From assembly GCF_000332645.1 (NCBI RefSeq), contig NZ_AMXN01000001.1, forward strand, positions 248,001 through 312,000: a DNA stretch of 64,000 nucleotides, in the 5' to 3' direction. Below the pieces are notes generated by a model that saw nothing but the letters and a program-made list of their open reading frames with translations, ran no database searches and was not told the DNA's origin. Shown here in pieces: positions 55,067 to 63,382 of this stretch (the stretch's first letter is position 1; every line of letters begins with the position of its first letter). Made by a program: the position numbers and the translations under genes. This stretch comes from Bacillus inaquosorum KCTC 13429. Lineage in GTDB: Bacteria > Bacillota > Bacilli > Bacillales > Bacillaceae.

Positions 55067-55474
55067 ATGAAAACCTTTAAACTGGTTGACCTGAATGTGG
55101 AACGAGTGGACAAGGAAGAAAAATCAATTGAACAGTTTCCCCTAATTGACGGACTGATTATAAATAAAGAAGACGGTGAAAACCACTGGCTGATTGAAGC
55201 GCTTGTATCGAAAGAACACCTGTCTTTTTTTGAACAGCTTCAAAACAGCCAAACTGAAGCCAAAGTATTTGTAACGATCACGAAAAAAAGCAACCGCCCC
55301 GCCCAGCTGACAGCGGCAGTGAAAAATATTGTCAAGCTGGAAGAAAGCATACAGGTTTTAATCTACGGACAAATGGTGACAAGAAAACAGCAAGGCACTG
55401 AAACCATTCTGGAGTCCCTTGTAAAAGAGGGCTATACAGGAACAAAACTGATTGAGGCGTTTAAGCAAAACATA
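55067..55474 (+). CDS. ywpF: Conserved protein YwpF
   Basis: A 136-residue soluble protein of the YwpF-like family (MKTFKLVDLNVERVDKEEKS ... GTKLIEAFKQNI), function unknown. ATG 55067 with GGGGTGAG upstream; an earlier in-frame ATG at 55022 has no RBS. The stop codon occupies 55475-55477. The end abuts the beta-lactamase RBS, so the two may be co-transcribed. Confidence 0.85.
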
Positions 55475-55498
55475 TAAAAAATTTCTGAGGTGAAGATA

Positions 55499-56302
55499 TT
55501 GAGCAAGGGAAAGGTGCAAGCACTCTTTTTATCACTTATCGGTGCGGCTCTGCTCATGACATCAAGTTTACAGACACCTACAGAAGCTGAAGCTGCAGAG
55601 AAAAACATAAATTCGAAAAAGCTGAAGGTTGATGAGTTTTTCACAGATCTCGACGGCACTTTTATCTTGCGGGATTTAAAAAACGAAAAAACATTCGTCT
55701 ACAACGATCAGCGCGCAAAACAAAGATTTGCGCCGCAGTCGACGTTTAAAGTTCCTAATGCGCTTATCGGATTAGAAACAGGCGCTGTTAAAGATGAATA
55801 TGACATCAAATACTGGGATGGCGTGAAACGGGAACTTGACGTTTGGAACCAAGACCATACGCTCGGCTCTGCTATGAGATATTCAGTGGTTTGGTATTAC
55901 CAAGCAATGGCCCGGGACATCGGAGAAGAGCGAATGAAGGAATGGATTGAAAAAACAGGTTACGGCAACCAAGACATCAGCGGCGGAATTGATCAATTCT
56001 GGCTAAGCAGCACTCTCAAAATCTCTCCTTTAGAACAAACAGATTTTATGGAATCGTTATACAAAGAAAAACTACCATTTGACAAAAGCGTCATGAAGAC
56101 GGTAAAACGGATGATGATTCAAGAAGACGAAGACCACTATACGCTTTATGGAAAAACCGGTTCTGGCTCAGGCATCGGCTGGTATGCCGGCTTTGTTAAA
56201 ACCGAGCACGGGGCGTACAGCTTCGTGACAAACATTGACGGAACCGGAACAGAAGCGAAAAGCATCACAATGGACATTTTGAAGAAATATGTTCTGCATT
56301 AA
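55499..56302 (+). CDS. Class D (OXA-type) beta-lactamase
   Basis: Secreted serine beta-lactamase of class D, 267 residues from TTG 55499 (GAGGTG upstream; an in-frame GTG at 55490 lies within the RBS itself). Signal peptide MSKGKVQALFLSLIGAALLM, cleavage around AEA-AEK. All class D motifs are present: STFK (QSTFKVPN, acylating Ser and carboxylated Lys), SVV (MRYSVVWYY), YGN (GYGNQDISGG), Trp (DQFWLS) and KTG (YGKTGSGSG). It resembles chromosomal YbxI/BSU-type enzymes but is a distinct paralogue. As I recall, 168 has no bla gene between ywpF and ywpE. It may hydrolyse penicillins; the spectrum is not deducible. Confidence 0.9.
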   Translation: MSKGKVQALFLSLIGAALLMTSSLQTPTEAEAAEKNINSKKLKVDEFFTDLDGTFILRDLKNEKTFVYNDQRAKQRFAPQSTFKVPNALIGLETGAVKDEYDIKYWDGVKRELDVWNQDHTLGSAMRYSVVWYYQAMARDIGEERMKEWIEKTGYGNQDISGGIDQFWLSSTLKISPLEQTDFMESLYKEKLPFDKSVMKTVKRMMIQEDEDHYTLYGKTGSGSGIGWYAGFVKTEHGAYSFVTNIDGTGTEAKSITMDILKKYVLH

Positions 56303-56336
56303 AAAAGACTGCCGTTAGGAAACGGCAGTCTTTTTT
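56301..56336. terminator. Bidirectional terminator between bla and the sortase gene
   Basis: AAAAAAGACTGCCGTTAGGAAACGGCAGTCTTTTTT (stem of 14-15 bp) lies between convergent genes. Confidence 0.93.
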
Positions 56337-56374
56337 CTGTAAATATCCACTGCAAAAGAAAGACATCAAGAAAC

Positions 56375-57031
56375 TTACATTTCGCTATTGATATCATCTG
56401 TATGGCCGACAGCATCAATCAATTTCCCTTTAACTGCTAGACGTCCTTTCGTTTCCACAGCTTTGTCACAGGTAATTAACGTAATTTCCTTTTCTTTTGT
56501 ATTCTGAATCACATCTGCCTGTATTTCTGAAATCGTTTCTGTTGATGTCACTGAGTAAATATAGTCTTTTTTAAAATCTGTAATCACAATTTTGGCGCCT
56601 TTTTTTATATTCATCAGAGGTCCAAACAGAAGACTCTTTTGCTTTAGATGATGGCCCGCCAACGGATAATTCCCCTCGCCCATTTTCTGATCCGGGCGCA
56701 TTGTTGCCGCCCCGATCAGAAGATTTTCGTTGGTAGTGCCTTTTAGGATCGGAAGCTCCAGATCGACACTTTTAATGGTTATCCGTCCGATGATCGCTTT
56801 CTGATCGTGATCAAAGCCAGCCTTTATGGCTTCCATCAAATCAGGCGGCTGGATTGAGTCAAATTCAAAAGCAGCTTCTTTCTCATTATTTTTTTTCAGC
56901 TGCTCCACAGTTAATGCCGACTCATTCTGGCTTTTGCTAAGATAGACTATGATTCCTCCTTTCAAAAAAGGGGAACAGATAAGCAACAGTCCGAAAAGAA
57001 TGAACAACGTAATGATCATTTTCTTGTACAT
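56375..57031 (-). CDS. Class A-type sortase (full-length YwpE locus)
   Basis: Membrane transpeptidase that cuts LPXTG between Thr and Gly and attaches surface proteins to peptidoglycan. 218 residues from ATG 57031 (AAGGAATTTTTTGC upstream). N-terminal membrane anchor (about 1-27), then the beta-barrel with catalytic His in PLAGHHLKQKSL (about 127), Cys in ITLITCDKA (about 185) and Arg in ETKGRLAVKG. In 168 the ywpE gene here encodes only about 102 residues, so this is the intact ancestor form. It lies directly downstream of the LPXTG adhesin on the same strand, its probable substrate. Confidence 0.9.
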   Translation of the reverse strand: MYKKMIITLFILFGLLLICSPFLKGGIIVYLSKSQNESALTVEQLKKNNEKEAAFEFDSIQPPDLMEAIKAGFDHDQKAIIGRITIKSVDLELPILKGTTNENLLIGAATMRPDQKMGEGNYPLAGHHLKQKSLLFGPLMNIKKGAKIVITDFKKDYIYSVTSTETISEIQADVIQNTKEKEITLITCDKAVETKGRLAVKGKLIDAVGHTDDINSEM

Positions 57032-57080
57032 GCAAAAAATTCCTTTCTTATGCTTCATTCAAAAAGAGCTGTGTCACTTT

Positions 57081-57121
57081 TAAAAAAGCACCTGATCGAT
57101 TCTTCAATGATCAGGTGCTTT
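57081..57121 (-). terminator. Terminator between adhesin and sortase
   Basis: On the minus strand AAAGCACCTGATC...GATCAGGTGCTTTTTTA forms a perfect 13-bp stem with a T run. The sortase is thus expressed by read-through or from its own promoter. Confidence 0.88.
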
Positions 57122-57126
57122 CATAT

Positions 57127-60100
57127 TTATCCCTTTCTTTGCTTCTTTCTTGAGGCAACAGCTAAGCCTCCGCCTGCCATAAGCAGCAGAATACCGATCA
57201 TTACTGTCAGCGTGCTATCCGAATCTCCAGTTTTCGGAAGAGGATTTTCTGTTTTCGAATCACCCGATGTACCATTGGTTTTCGAATGATGTCCATCTTC
57301 CTTCACATTTCCACCCGGTGCAGGTTTGTCAGGTTTGTCAGGTGTTGGCATTTTTACTTTTTGATTAGAAACAACGATCTCTACAGCTTTTGACTGTCCT
57401 TTTTCAATTGTGAATTCGATCGGTGTTTCATCTAGTTTGTAACCTTCGGGTGCCTTCGTTTCAATAAACTGATAGCTTCCCGGCGCAAGGCCTTTTACTG
57501 TGAACTGCCCCTTATTATCTGTTTTCCAGAGTTCAGGCAGCTCTTTGCCAAAGCCGTCAGTTTTTACAGGCTTGCCGCTTGCGTCCAATAACTTGAATTC
57601 AGCGCCCGCCAAAACTGTATTTTTATCGTCTTGATCCACTTTCGTCACATTCACGTCACCTGGTGCCAATATGTTCTCCACGGTGATGTCGATTGGTTTC
57701 GTTTCTGTATTTGTGATCTTGAACGATATAGGTGTTTGATCCAAATGATAATCCTTAGGCGCTTTTGTTTCGACAAACTGATATTCGCCAGCTTTAAGGC
57801 CGTGCACGGTAATTTGACCTTTTTCATCCGTCGTCAAGCCGGATTTCAGCACTTTTCCGTTGGCGTCCGTCAGATTGAACTCCGCGCCTTGCAGAACTTT
57901 ATTATTATCATGCTGATCCACTTTGGTGAGAACAACAAGGTTCTTGATATTAACCGCTGTCACTTTCACTTGTTCAGGTTTGCCGCTATATTCAGCTTTA
58001 ATGGTGAATGACACTGGTTTTTCGGATAAAAGATATCCATCTGGCGCCTCTTTTTCAATAAATTGATAGCTTCCCGGTGCTAACCCGTCAACTTCTATTT
58101 TGCCGCCTTCTTTTGAAACTAGATCGTCTCTCACTGTTTCCCCATTGCTGTCAGTGATTTTGAATACTGCGCCGGCTAAGCCTTTTCCATCTTGATCTTC
58201 CTTCGTCAGCTGAACCGAGCCTTTATCGTTTACGGCGATCCCGGCTTCTGCAGATCCTGGCTTCCCTGCTGCTGATTCAGAAATGGTAAACTCTTTTTTC
58301 TCCGTGTTTAACACATAACCGGATGGCGCTTTTGTTTCAACAAAGGCGTAACGGCCCGGCGCAAGGCCTGAAGCTGTGATGTTCCCGTCTTTATCGGAAG
58401 TCAGCTCTTCTTGAACTGTATTTCCTTCCTGGTCAATAATTTTAAAGACGGCTCCTTCAAGTTTTTGGCCTTCAGCATTTTCCTTCGTCAACTCAACAGC
58501 GCCTTTATAGTTAATGGCGATCCCGGCTTTTGCTGGTTCAGGCTTTCCTGCTGCTGATTCAGAAATCGTGAACTCTATTTTTTCCGTGTTTAACACATAG
58601 CCGGATGGCGCTTTCGTTTCGACAAAAGCATAGCGGCCCGGCGCAAGGCCTGAAGCTGTGACTCTACCGTTTTTATCCGATGCCAGCTCTTCTTGAACCG
58701 TTTTCCCTTCCTTGTCGATAATCTTAAAGACGGCTCCTTCGAGTTTCTGGCCATCGGCATCTTCCTTCGTTAACTCAACAGCGCCTTTATCGTTCACGGC
58801 AATCCCGGCATCTGCGGATTCAGGCTTTCCTGCTGCTGATTCTGAGATCAAAAATTCTTTTTTCTCCGTGTTCAGCACATAGCCGGATGGCGCTTTCGTT
58901 TCAACAAAAGCGTAACGGCCCGGCGCAAGGCCTGAAGCCTCTATTTTTCCGTCCTTATTCGAGGTCAGCCCCTCTTGAACATTATTTCCATCCTGATCGA
59001 CAATGTTGAATACTGCGCCTTCAAGTTTCTGGCCCTCAGCATTTTCCTTCGTCAGAGAGACTTTTCCTTGGTAGTTGGTCATTGCTCCCAAATTAACGTC
59101 GGACACTTGATTCTGTTCATTCTTTGCGATGGAGAAGTGAATCGCTTTTGTATTCACGATAAAGCCTGCCGGAGCTTTCGTTTCTGTCAGGCGATAGTAG
59201 CCCGCCGGCAAACCGTTCATTTCCACTTTTCCGTTTTTATCAGATTTTATATCTGTTCGTATGAGAGTATAGGTGCCGTCATTTGACTTTTTCTCCAGCT
59301 TGAAAACAGCACCCGCCAAAGGATTATGTTGTTCGTCTTGTTTGATAAGCGTCACCTTGTTCTGTTGATTTACGACTTTGTACAGCGCTCCTGTCTTAGA
59401 GGAATTGCTGTCTATCTTTACAGGGACCCCTTTTACATAAGCATCGCTGATCGTATATCCGTCAGGCGCTTTTACTTCTTTTAATACGTAGGAACCGTAG
59501 CGGATATTTCCGAATGTAAGTTTCCCGCCAGCATCTGTCGTGCCCTTGCGCAGGAGCTGCTTGGCGTCCTCAGACCATAATTGAAAGTCTGCTCCTTCTA
59601 GAGCTTTATCGTCCTCACCTGTTTTAAAGATCGTCAGGCTTCCTTTTTCTCCAGATCCGGAACCGTCGCCGCTTGAAATGGCAACAAAGATTGAGCTACT
59701 GTTTTCCTGAGTCTGCTCTTTCACATTTGTTCCTGAAATGGACACCTTATTTTTAACGTGGCCGTTCGTTCCGGCTATGTTAATCAGAGACCGGTATTTG
59801 ATCACATAGGCACGGTCAATTTGCTTATAGCTGCCTATGAATGTCAGGACAAACGATTGTTCACCTGTTGTATTGTTGGTTTTGATGTCTAACGTGTAAT
59901 CTTTGTCTTTTTGAAGCTCGACATCGCCCGCGGTCAGATTTCCACTGCTGTCTTTGACCACACCGTTTTCATCATATTTTGCTTGATATACTTTAAAAGA
60001 ATCTGCATCTAGTATTTGATTTTCATCCGGCGTGTCAGTAACTTTTACGTCATCCAGCGTTGATTGGCTGGAGTTGACATTAATGTTCCAATCGATGTAG

Positions 60101-63069
60101 CTTCCATTTTGTTTGCCGCCTTTGAAAACCAGATTTCCTCCGTTCGTAACTGAAACAGAGCCCGTCAACGTGCGGTCTGCATAACCGTCATTATAGTATG
60201 TTGCTTTGTTTGTGTACTGGTTCTGATCAATGACCTGCCCCTTGAGTGATGTCTTAAACTCAATCAGGTATGGTACAGAATCGCCTGTTTTAAGGTGTAC
60301 CGTCAGAGTGCGTTCATTATTCGCAGAAGGTTCTTCGACATCATACTTGGAAGGATCAAGTGCGTCTCCTTCTGTGATGGAGCCGTTTTTATTGATCGTA
60401 TAGCTCTTGACCACAACGGAACCCGGCACAAATTGCTGAGGATCTGTTATGACATCTTTGATATAAGGGTTTTTCGTCGGCTCGCAATTATAATTGACGC
60501 CGATTTTCCACGTGATTTCCTTTGAAACCGCGTTGTATGAACCGTTTTTGAAACCATTGTTTGTCGTCTGATGATTCGGCGTAAAACCGCTTGATACCTT
60601 ATTCGTGCGCTCGTTGCCGTTTTGATCAGTCCATGTTGACTGAGCTGTATTCTTGACGCTTTCGTTAGAATAATCAGCATTGAATGTTGTTGTGTAAGTG
60701 ATCTTAAATTGACTGTCTGTTTTTTTATAATCCCCGATCAATGCCAAAGTAAAGCCTTTATGGCCGGTTTTTTTTGTCAACGTGTAATCTTTGTCTTTCT
60801 GCAATGTTTTGTTGTTCGTTATGTCTTGAATTTTGAACGAGTCATCAATCAGAACCAATCCGCCGCTTTCGAATTGGTCATCCAGCATCCAATTGTTCAT
60901 CTCATATTTGTTTTTATTAACTGTAATCGTCCAATCAGCCGTCTTCTTCTCATAATCAACATTTGAATACCCTTTGATGAGGTTCTGTTGAATGGCTATT
61001 CCAGAAGCTTCTTTTGAATCACCTGTTCCGGTCACCACGCTGTTGGTGTATGTTGTCGATTTATCAATGATCACTCCGCTGTTGACCTTTGTTTGATATG
61101 TGATTTTGTAAGCGCTGGTAATGGTTTTATTAAATTTGACTTCAAATCCGCTTCCATTATCGATCAGCGTATAGTCCTCGCCTTCCTTTAAAGGCGTTCC
61201 CGCTTGCTCGCTGCCGTTCTGTCCAAAGGTAATAGGAATAACCTTCAAGGAATCTTTCACAAGGTGCAAATCGCCAGTTCCAAAAGAATCTTTAATGCTG
61301 GCCTTGGATTGATCGATCTGTTTCTCACCGTAGTTGTATGAAAGAGCCCAGCTGAATGTTTGAGATTCTCCATCATAGCCGGTCGATGATTTCGCAATCA
61401 TTTTTCCATATTTGGCTGCAACAGTAGCTTCGGCAGAAATGGGTTCCAGGTTGTCTCCGCTGAATGCTGCCTTGTTCGTCAGCGTTAGATTTCCGCCTTC
61501 ACTCGGCTTCGCACTATTGTCAATGTCAGTTTCATATACAAGGCGGTAGGCTGAATCAATTGTCCCATCAAATGAGACATTTCCTTTTGAATCAACGCTG
61601 TAGCCGGAAGAAACTTCATTTCCTTTGCTGACAGAACCATCAATGTTCACATTGAGTTCATACACTTTAACTGAACGGTAGATTAAACCCTCTGGAAGGC
61701 TTTCCGTGAGTTTGGCATTTTTGACTTGATCCAATTTTTTATTGACATCGACCGTCCATGTTACTTTACCGGGGTTGATGCCTTTATCCAGAACACCTGA
61801 TTTATCAATGGTTTTACTCACATTTGGCTTAAAATAAACCGTTGTTTCAGGCGTATCGGAATTTACAGGGAATGGAATCTTTTGTGTTGTCGATCCCGTT
61901 ATTTTTTTCTCGTTGAACTGCGTATTGATAACCAATGTGCCTTTGACATTAGAACTTTCTTTTACCTCGCCGTTAAATGTCATCACCACATGTCCGTTCG
62001 TATCAATAGAAAATGTCCCGTAGGTGGTATCTCCGGCGCCTAACGGCAGGTTCAAAATGTCATTATGCATAATAAATTCTTTAGGCAAATCAAATTCATA
62101 TTTATCGCCGGCATTGATTGTTTTTCCTAAATCGTCAGGAATAGCCCAATCAATTGAAATTTTCACCGGAGAATTCGTATCGGCGCGATTGCCCTTGTCA
62201 TATGGCTTTCCGTTTTCGTCCGTCAATGTCACGCCGGTTAGAATATGTTGCGTGATTTGTTTTTCTTCAGTTTCCAGACTTCTGAAAGCTGATTGACTTG
62301 AGGATGACACTTTTTTTGAATCATCGCTCTTAGGAGAATCACTGCTCTTAGAGTCTGCCGATGGTTTTGGTTCCTCTTCTTTTTGATCCTTGCTGACTGA
62401 AGGTGCAGATTTGTCATCTGTCCCTTTCTGATCACCCGCAGTATCAGAAGAGTCGTTTTTTGGCTCTTCCGCCTCGTTATCTGGTGTCTCATCTTTCTTG
62501 ACAGGGATGATCACCTGCTGGGTGTTGCCTCCCCCTAGTTGAAAAAGGGCCGCTACTGTATGTTCATCGTCTTTTACATCTGCAGTAAACTTAGCTGGCA
62601 GTGTGATGGTCCCCTTGGCATCAGGAGAATCCGCGGTTGCACTTTTTAATTTCACCGTCAGAGTGCTGCTGCCCGCTGGCACTTGATAGCTGCCGATGAC
62701 CTGATCAGCAGATTTGATCTCACCTTCTGCACCTTTATCAAATGTAAAGCTTTTAGGTATCTCCACATTGATGTCCTGTTCGCTTACTGCTTCTTTATCA
62801 TGTTTTAATGACCATTCATATGTCAGTGTCACTTCATCCCCCGGCGATAATGCCGGTTCGTTTCCTTTTGACCCGTCAACAACCTGCTGATTCCTGTCTT
62901 TGACTGTCACTGAATCGAAAAATTGTCTGTCGCTTGCTGATACGCCCACAGCCTCTGCTGTAAGAGTATAGCTGGCAATCTGGCTGAAGAAGAAAAAGAT
63001 GGCCAGGCTTATGATCATGAATATCCGCCCGCTTTTCTTCAGCCCTAAGGGAAAACTCCTCGCTCTCAA
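57127..63069 (-). CDS. Giant LPXTG-anchored adhesin with CnaB/SpaA repeat domains
   Basis: Surface protein of about 1980 residues. A TTG at 63069, nine bases after GGGAGG, is preferred over ATG 63090. Signal peptide with FMIISLAIFFFFSQIASYTL (about 17-40). A first folded domain (to about 190) precedes an acidic Asp/Ser/Lys-rich linker (about 195-270). Then come several MSCRAMM/collagen-adhesin-type beta domains (about 280-1130) and eight CnaB (SpaA, prealbumin-like) domains (about 1145-1900), each with a '(L/V)TK...GAxF' strand and ending '(V/I)E(T/K)(K/E)AP', the Lys and Glu that form isopeptide bonds. The end has LPKTGDSD, a membrane helix and RKKQRKG. The adjacent sortase should anchor it. 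Possible roles: attachment to plant or host matrix, biofilm. Confidence 0.92.
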   Translation of the reverse strand: MRARSFPLGLKKSGRIFMIISLAIFFFFSQIASYTLTAEAVGVSASDRQFFDSVTVKDRNQQVVDGSKGNEPALSPGDEVTLTYEWSLKHDKEAVSEQDINVEIPKSFTFDKGAEGEIKSADQVIGSYQVPAGSSTLTVKLKSATADSPDAKGTITLPAKFTADVKDDEHTVAALFQLGGGNTQQVIIPVKKDETPDNEAEEPKNDSSDTAGDQKGTDDKSAPSVSKDQKEEEPKPSADSKSSDSPKSDDSKKVSSSSQSAFRSLETEEKQITQHILTGVTLTDENGKPYDKGNRADTNSPVKISIDWAIPDDLGKTINAGDKYEFDLPKEFIMHNDILNLPLGAGDTTYGTFSIDTNGHVVMTFNGEVKESSNVKGTLVINTQFNEKKITGSTTQKIPFPVNSDTPETTVYFKPNVSKTIDKSGVLDKGINPGKVTWTVDVNKKLDQVKNAKLTESLPEGLIYRSVKVYELNVNIDGSVSKGNEVSSGYSVDSKGNVSFDGTIDSAYRLVYETDIDNSAKPSEGGNLTLTNKAAFSGDNLEPISAEATVAAKYGKMIAKSSTGYDGESQTFSWALSYNYGEKQIDQSKASIKDSFGTGDLHLVKDSLKVIPITFGQNGSEQAGTPLKEGEDYTLIDNGSGFEVKFNKTITSAYKITYQTKVNSGVIIDKSTTYTNSVVTGTGDSKEASGIAIQQNLIKGYSNVDYEKKTADWTITVNKNKYEMNNWMLDDQFESGGLVLIDDSFKIQDITNNKTLQKDKDYTLTKKTGHKGFTLALIGDYKKTDSQFKITYTTTFNADYSNESVKNTAQSTWTDQNGNERTNKVSSGFTPNHQTTNNGFKNGSYNAVSKEITWKIGVNYNCEPTKNPYIKDVITDPQQFVPGSVVVKSYTINKNGSITEGDALDPSKYDVEEPSANNERTLTVHLKTGDSVPYLIEFKTSLKGQVIDQNQYTNKATYYNDGYADRTLTGSVSVTNGGNLVFKGGKQNGSYIDWNINVNSSQSTLDDVKVTDTPDENQILDADSFKVYQAKYDENGVVKDSSGNLTAGDVELQKDKDYTLDIKTNNTTGEQSFVLTFIGSYKQIDRAYVIKYRSLINIAGTNGHVKNKVSISGTNVKEQTQENSSSIFVAISSGDGSGSGEKGSLTIFKTGEDDKALEGADFQLWSEDAKQLLRKGTTDAGGKLTFGNIRYGSYVLKEVKAPDGYTISDAYVKGVPVKIDSNSSKTGALYKVVNQQNKVTLIKQDEQHNPLAGAVFKLEKKSNDGTYTLIRTDIKSDKNGKVEMNGLPAGYYRLTETKAPAGFIVNTKAIHFSIAKNEQNQVSDVNLGAMTNYQGKVSLTKENAEGQKLEGAVFNIVDQDGNNVQEGLTSNKDGKIEASGLAPGRYAFVETKAPSGYVLNTEKKEFLISESAAGKPESADAGIAVNDKGAVELTKEDADGQKLEGAVFKIIDKEGKTVQEELASDKNGRVTASGLAPGRYAFVETKAPSGYVLNTEKIEFTISESAAGKPEPAKAGIAINYKGAVELTKENAEGQKLEGAVFKIIDQEGNTVQEELTSDKDGNITASGLAPGRYAFVETKAPSGYVLNTEKKEFTISESAAGKPGSAEAGIAVNDKGSVQLTKEDQDGKGLAGAVFKITDSNGETVRDDLVSKEGGKIEVDGLAPGSYQFIEKEAPDGYLLSEKPVSFTIKAEYSGKPEQVKVTAVNIKNLVVLTKVDQHDNNKVLQGAEFNLTDANGKVLKSGLTTDEKGQITVHGLKAGEYQFVETKAPKDYHLDQTPISFKITNTETKPIDITVENILAPGDVNVTKVDQDDKNTVLAGAEFKLLDASGKPVKTDGFGKELPELWKTDNKGQFTVKGLAPGSYQFIETKAPEGYKLDETPIEFTIEKGQSKAVEIVVSNQKVKMPTPDKPDKPAPGGNVKEDGHHSKTNGTSGDSKTENPLPKTGDSDSTLTVMIGILLLMAGGGLAVASRKKQRKG
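58215..59060 (-). repeat. Three near-identical ~280-bp repeats in the adhesin
   Basis: Consecutive CnaB units of about 93 residues carry KLEGAVF(K/N)I, SGLAPGRYAFVETKAPSGYV and the spacer SESAAGKP almost unchanged, with high nucleotide identity. Recombination could change the repeat number. The five other CnaB units are more diverged. Confidence 0.85.
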
Positions 63070-63194
63070 CTTTCCATTCCTCCCTTTCATATCTATTTTT
63101 CACTTGCCGATTGATCCGCGAGACCATAGAATCATGTCTCATCCCCCCATTGCTAATGCCGAATGAGTTTAAAAACGAAGCCGAACCAAACTAC

Positions 63195-63229
63195 ATTGTA
63201 TGAAATGGAACTATACAAATTCTGTACAA
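63195..63229 (-). promoter_or_regulatory. Adhesin promoter with two heptamers at 11-bp spacing (SARP-like box)
   Basis: On the minus strand TTGTACA (63229-63223) and TTGTATA (63218-63212) start exactly 11 bases apart. TACAAT (63200-63195) is a good -10 eleven bases further on, with no -35 at 17 bases. Heptamers repeated every 11 bp overlapping the -35 are the usual binding layout of SARP-type activators, one of which is encoded just upstream. The remaining 63070-63382 holds the leader, this promoter and the regulator's terminator. Confidence 0.45.
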
Positions 63230-63314
63230 CTAAAACTGAATGAATTGGAGATTTAAAGTTTCAATGGAGACGTATGGCGAGGGTTTTCCATGAAGATGAC
63301 ATGTACAAAAAGAA

Positions 63315-63355
63315 AACCAGTGTGCTTCGATAGGGCAATCGACACACACTGGCTG
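63315..63355 (-). terminator. Terminator of the SARP-type regulator gene
   Basis: On the minus strand GCCAGTGTG...CACACTGG with an inner TCGAT/ATCGA pairing, followed by TTTTCTTTTT. Confidence 0.8.
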
Positions 63356-63382
63356 GAGATGGATTTTTGCTATATTTATACT

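Noticed and set aside
58215..59060. Mobile or IS-like repeat in the adhesin
   Set aside because: The repeats are in-frame CnaB protein domains with no inverted ends or transposase.
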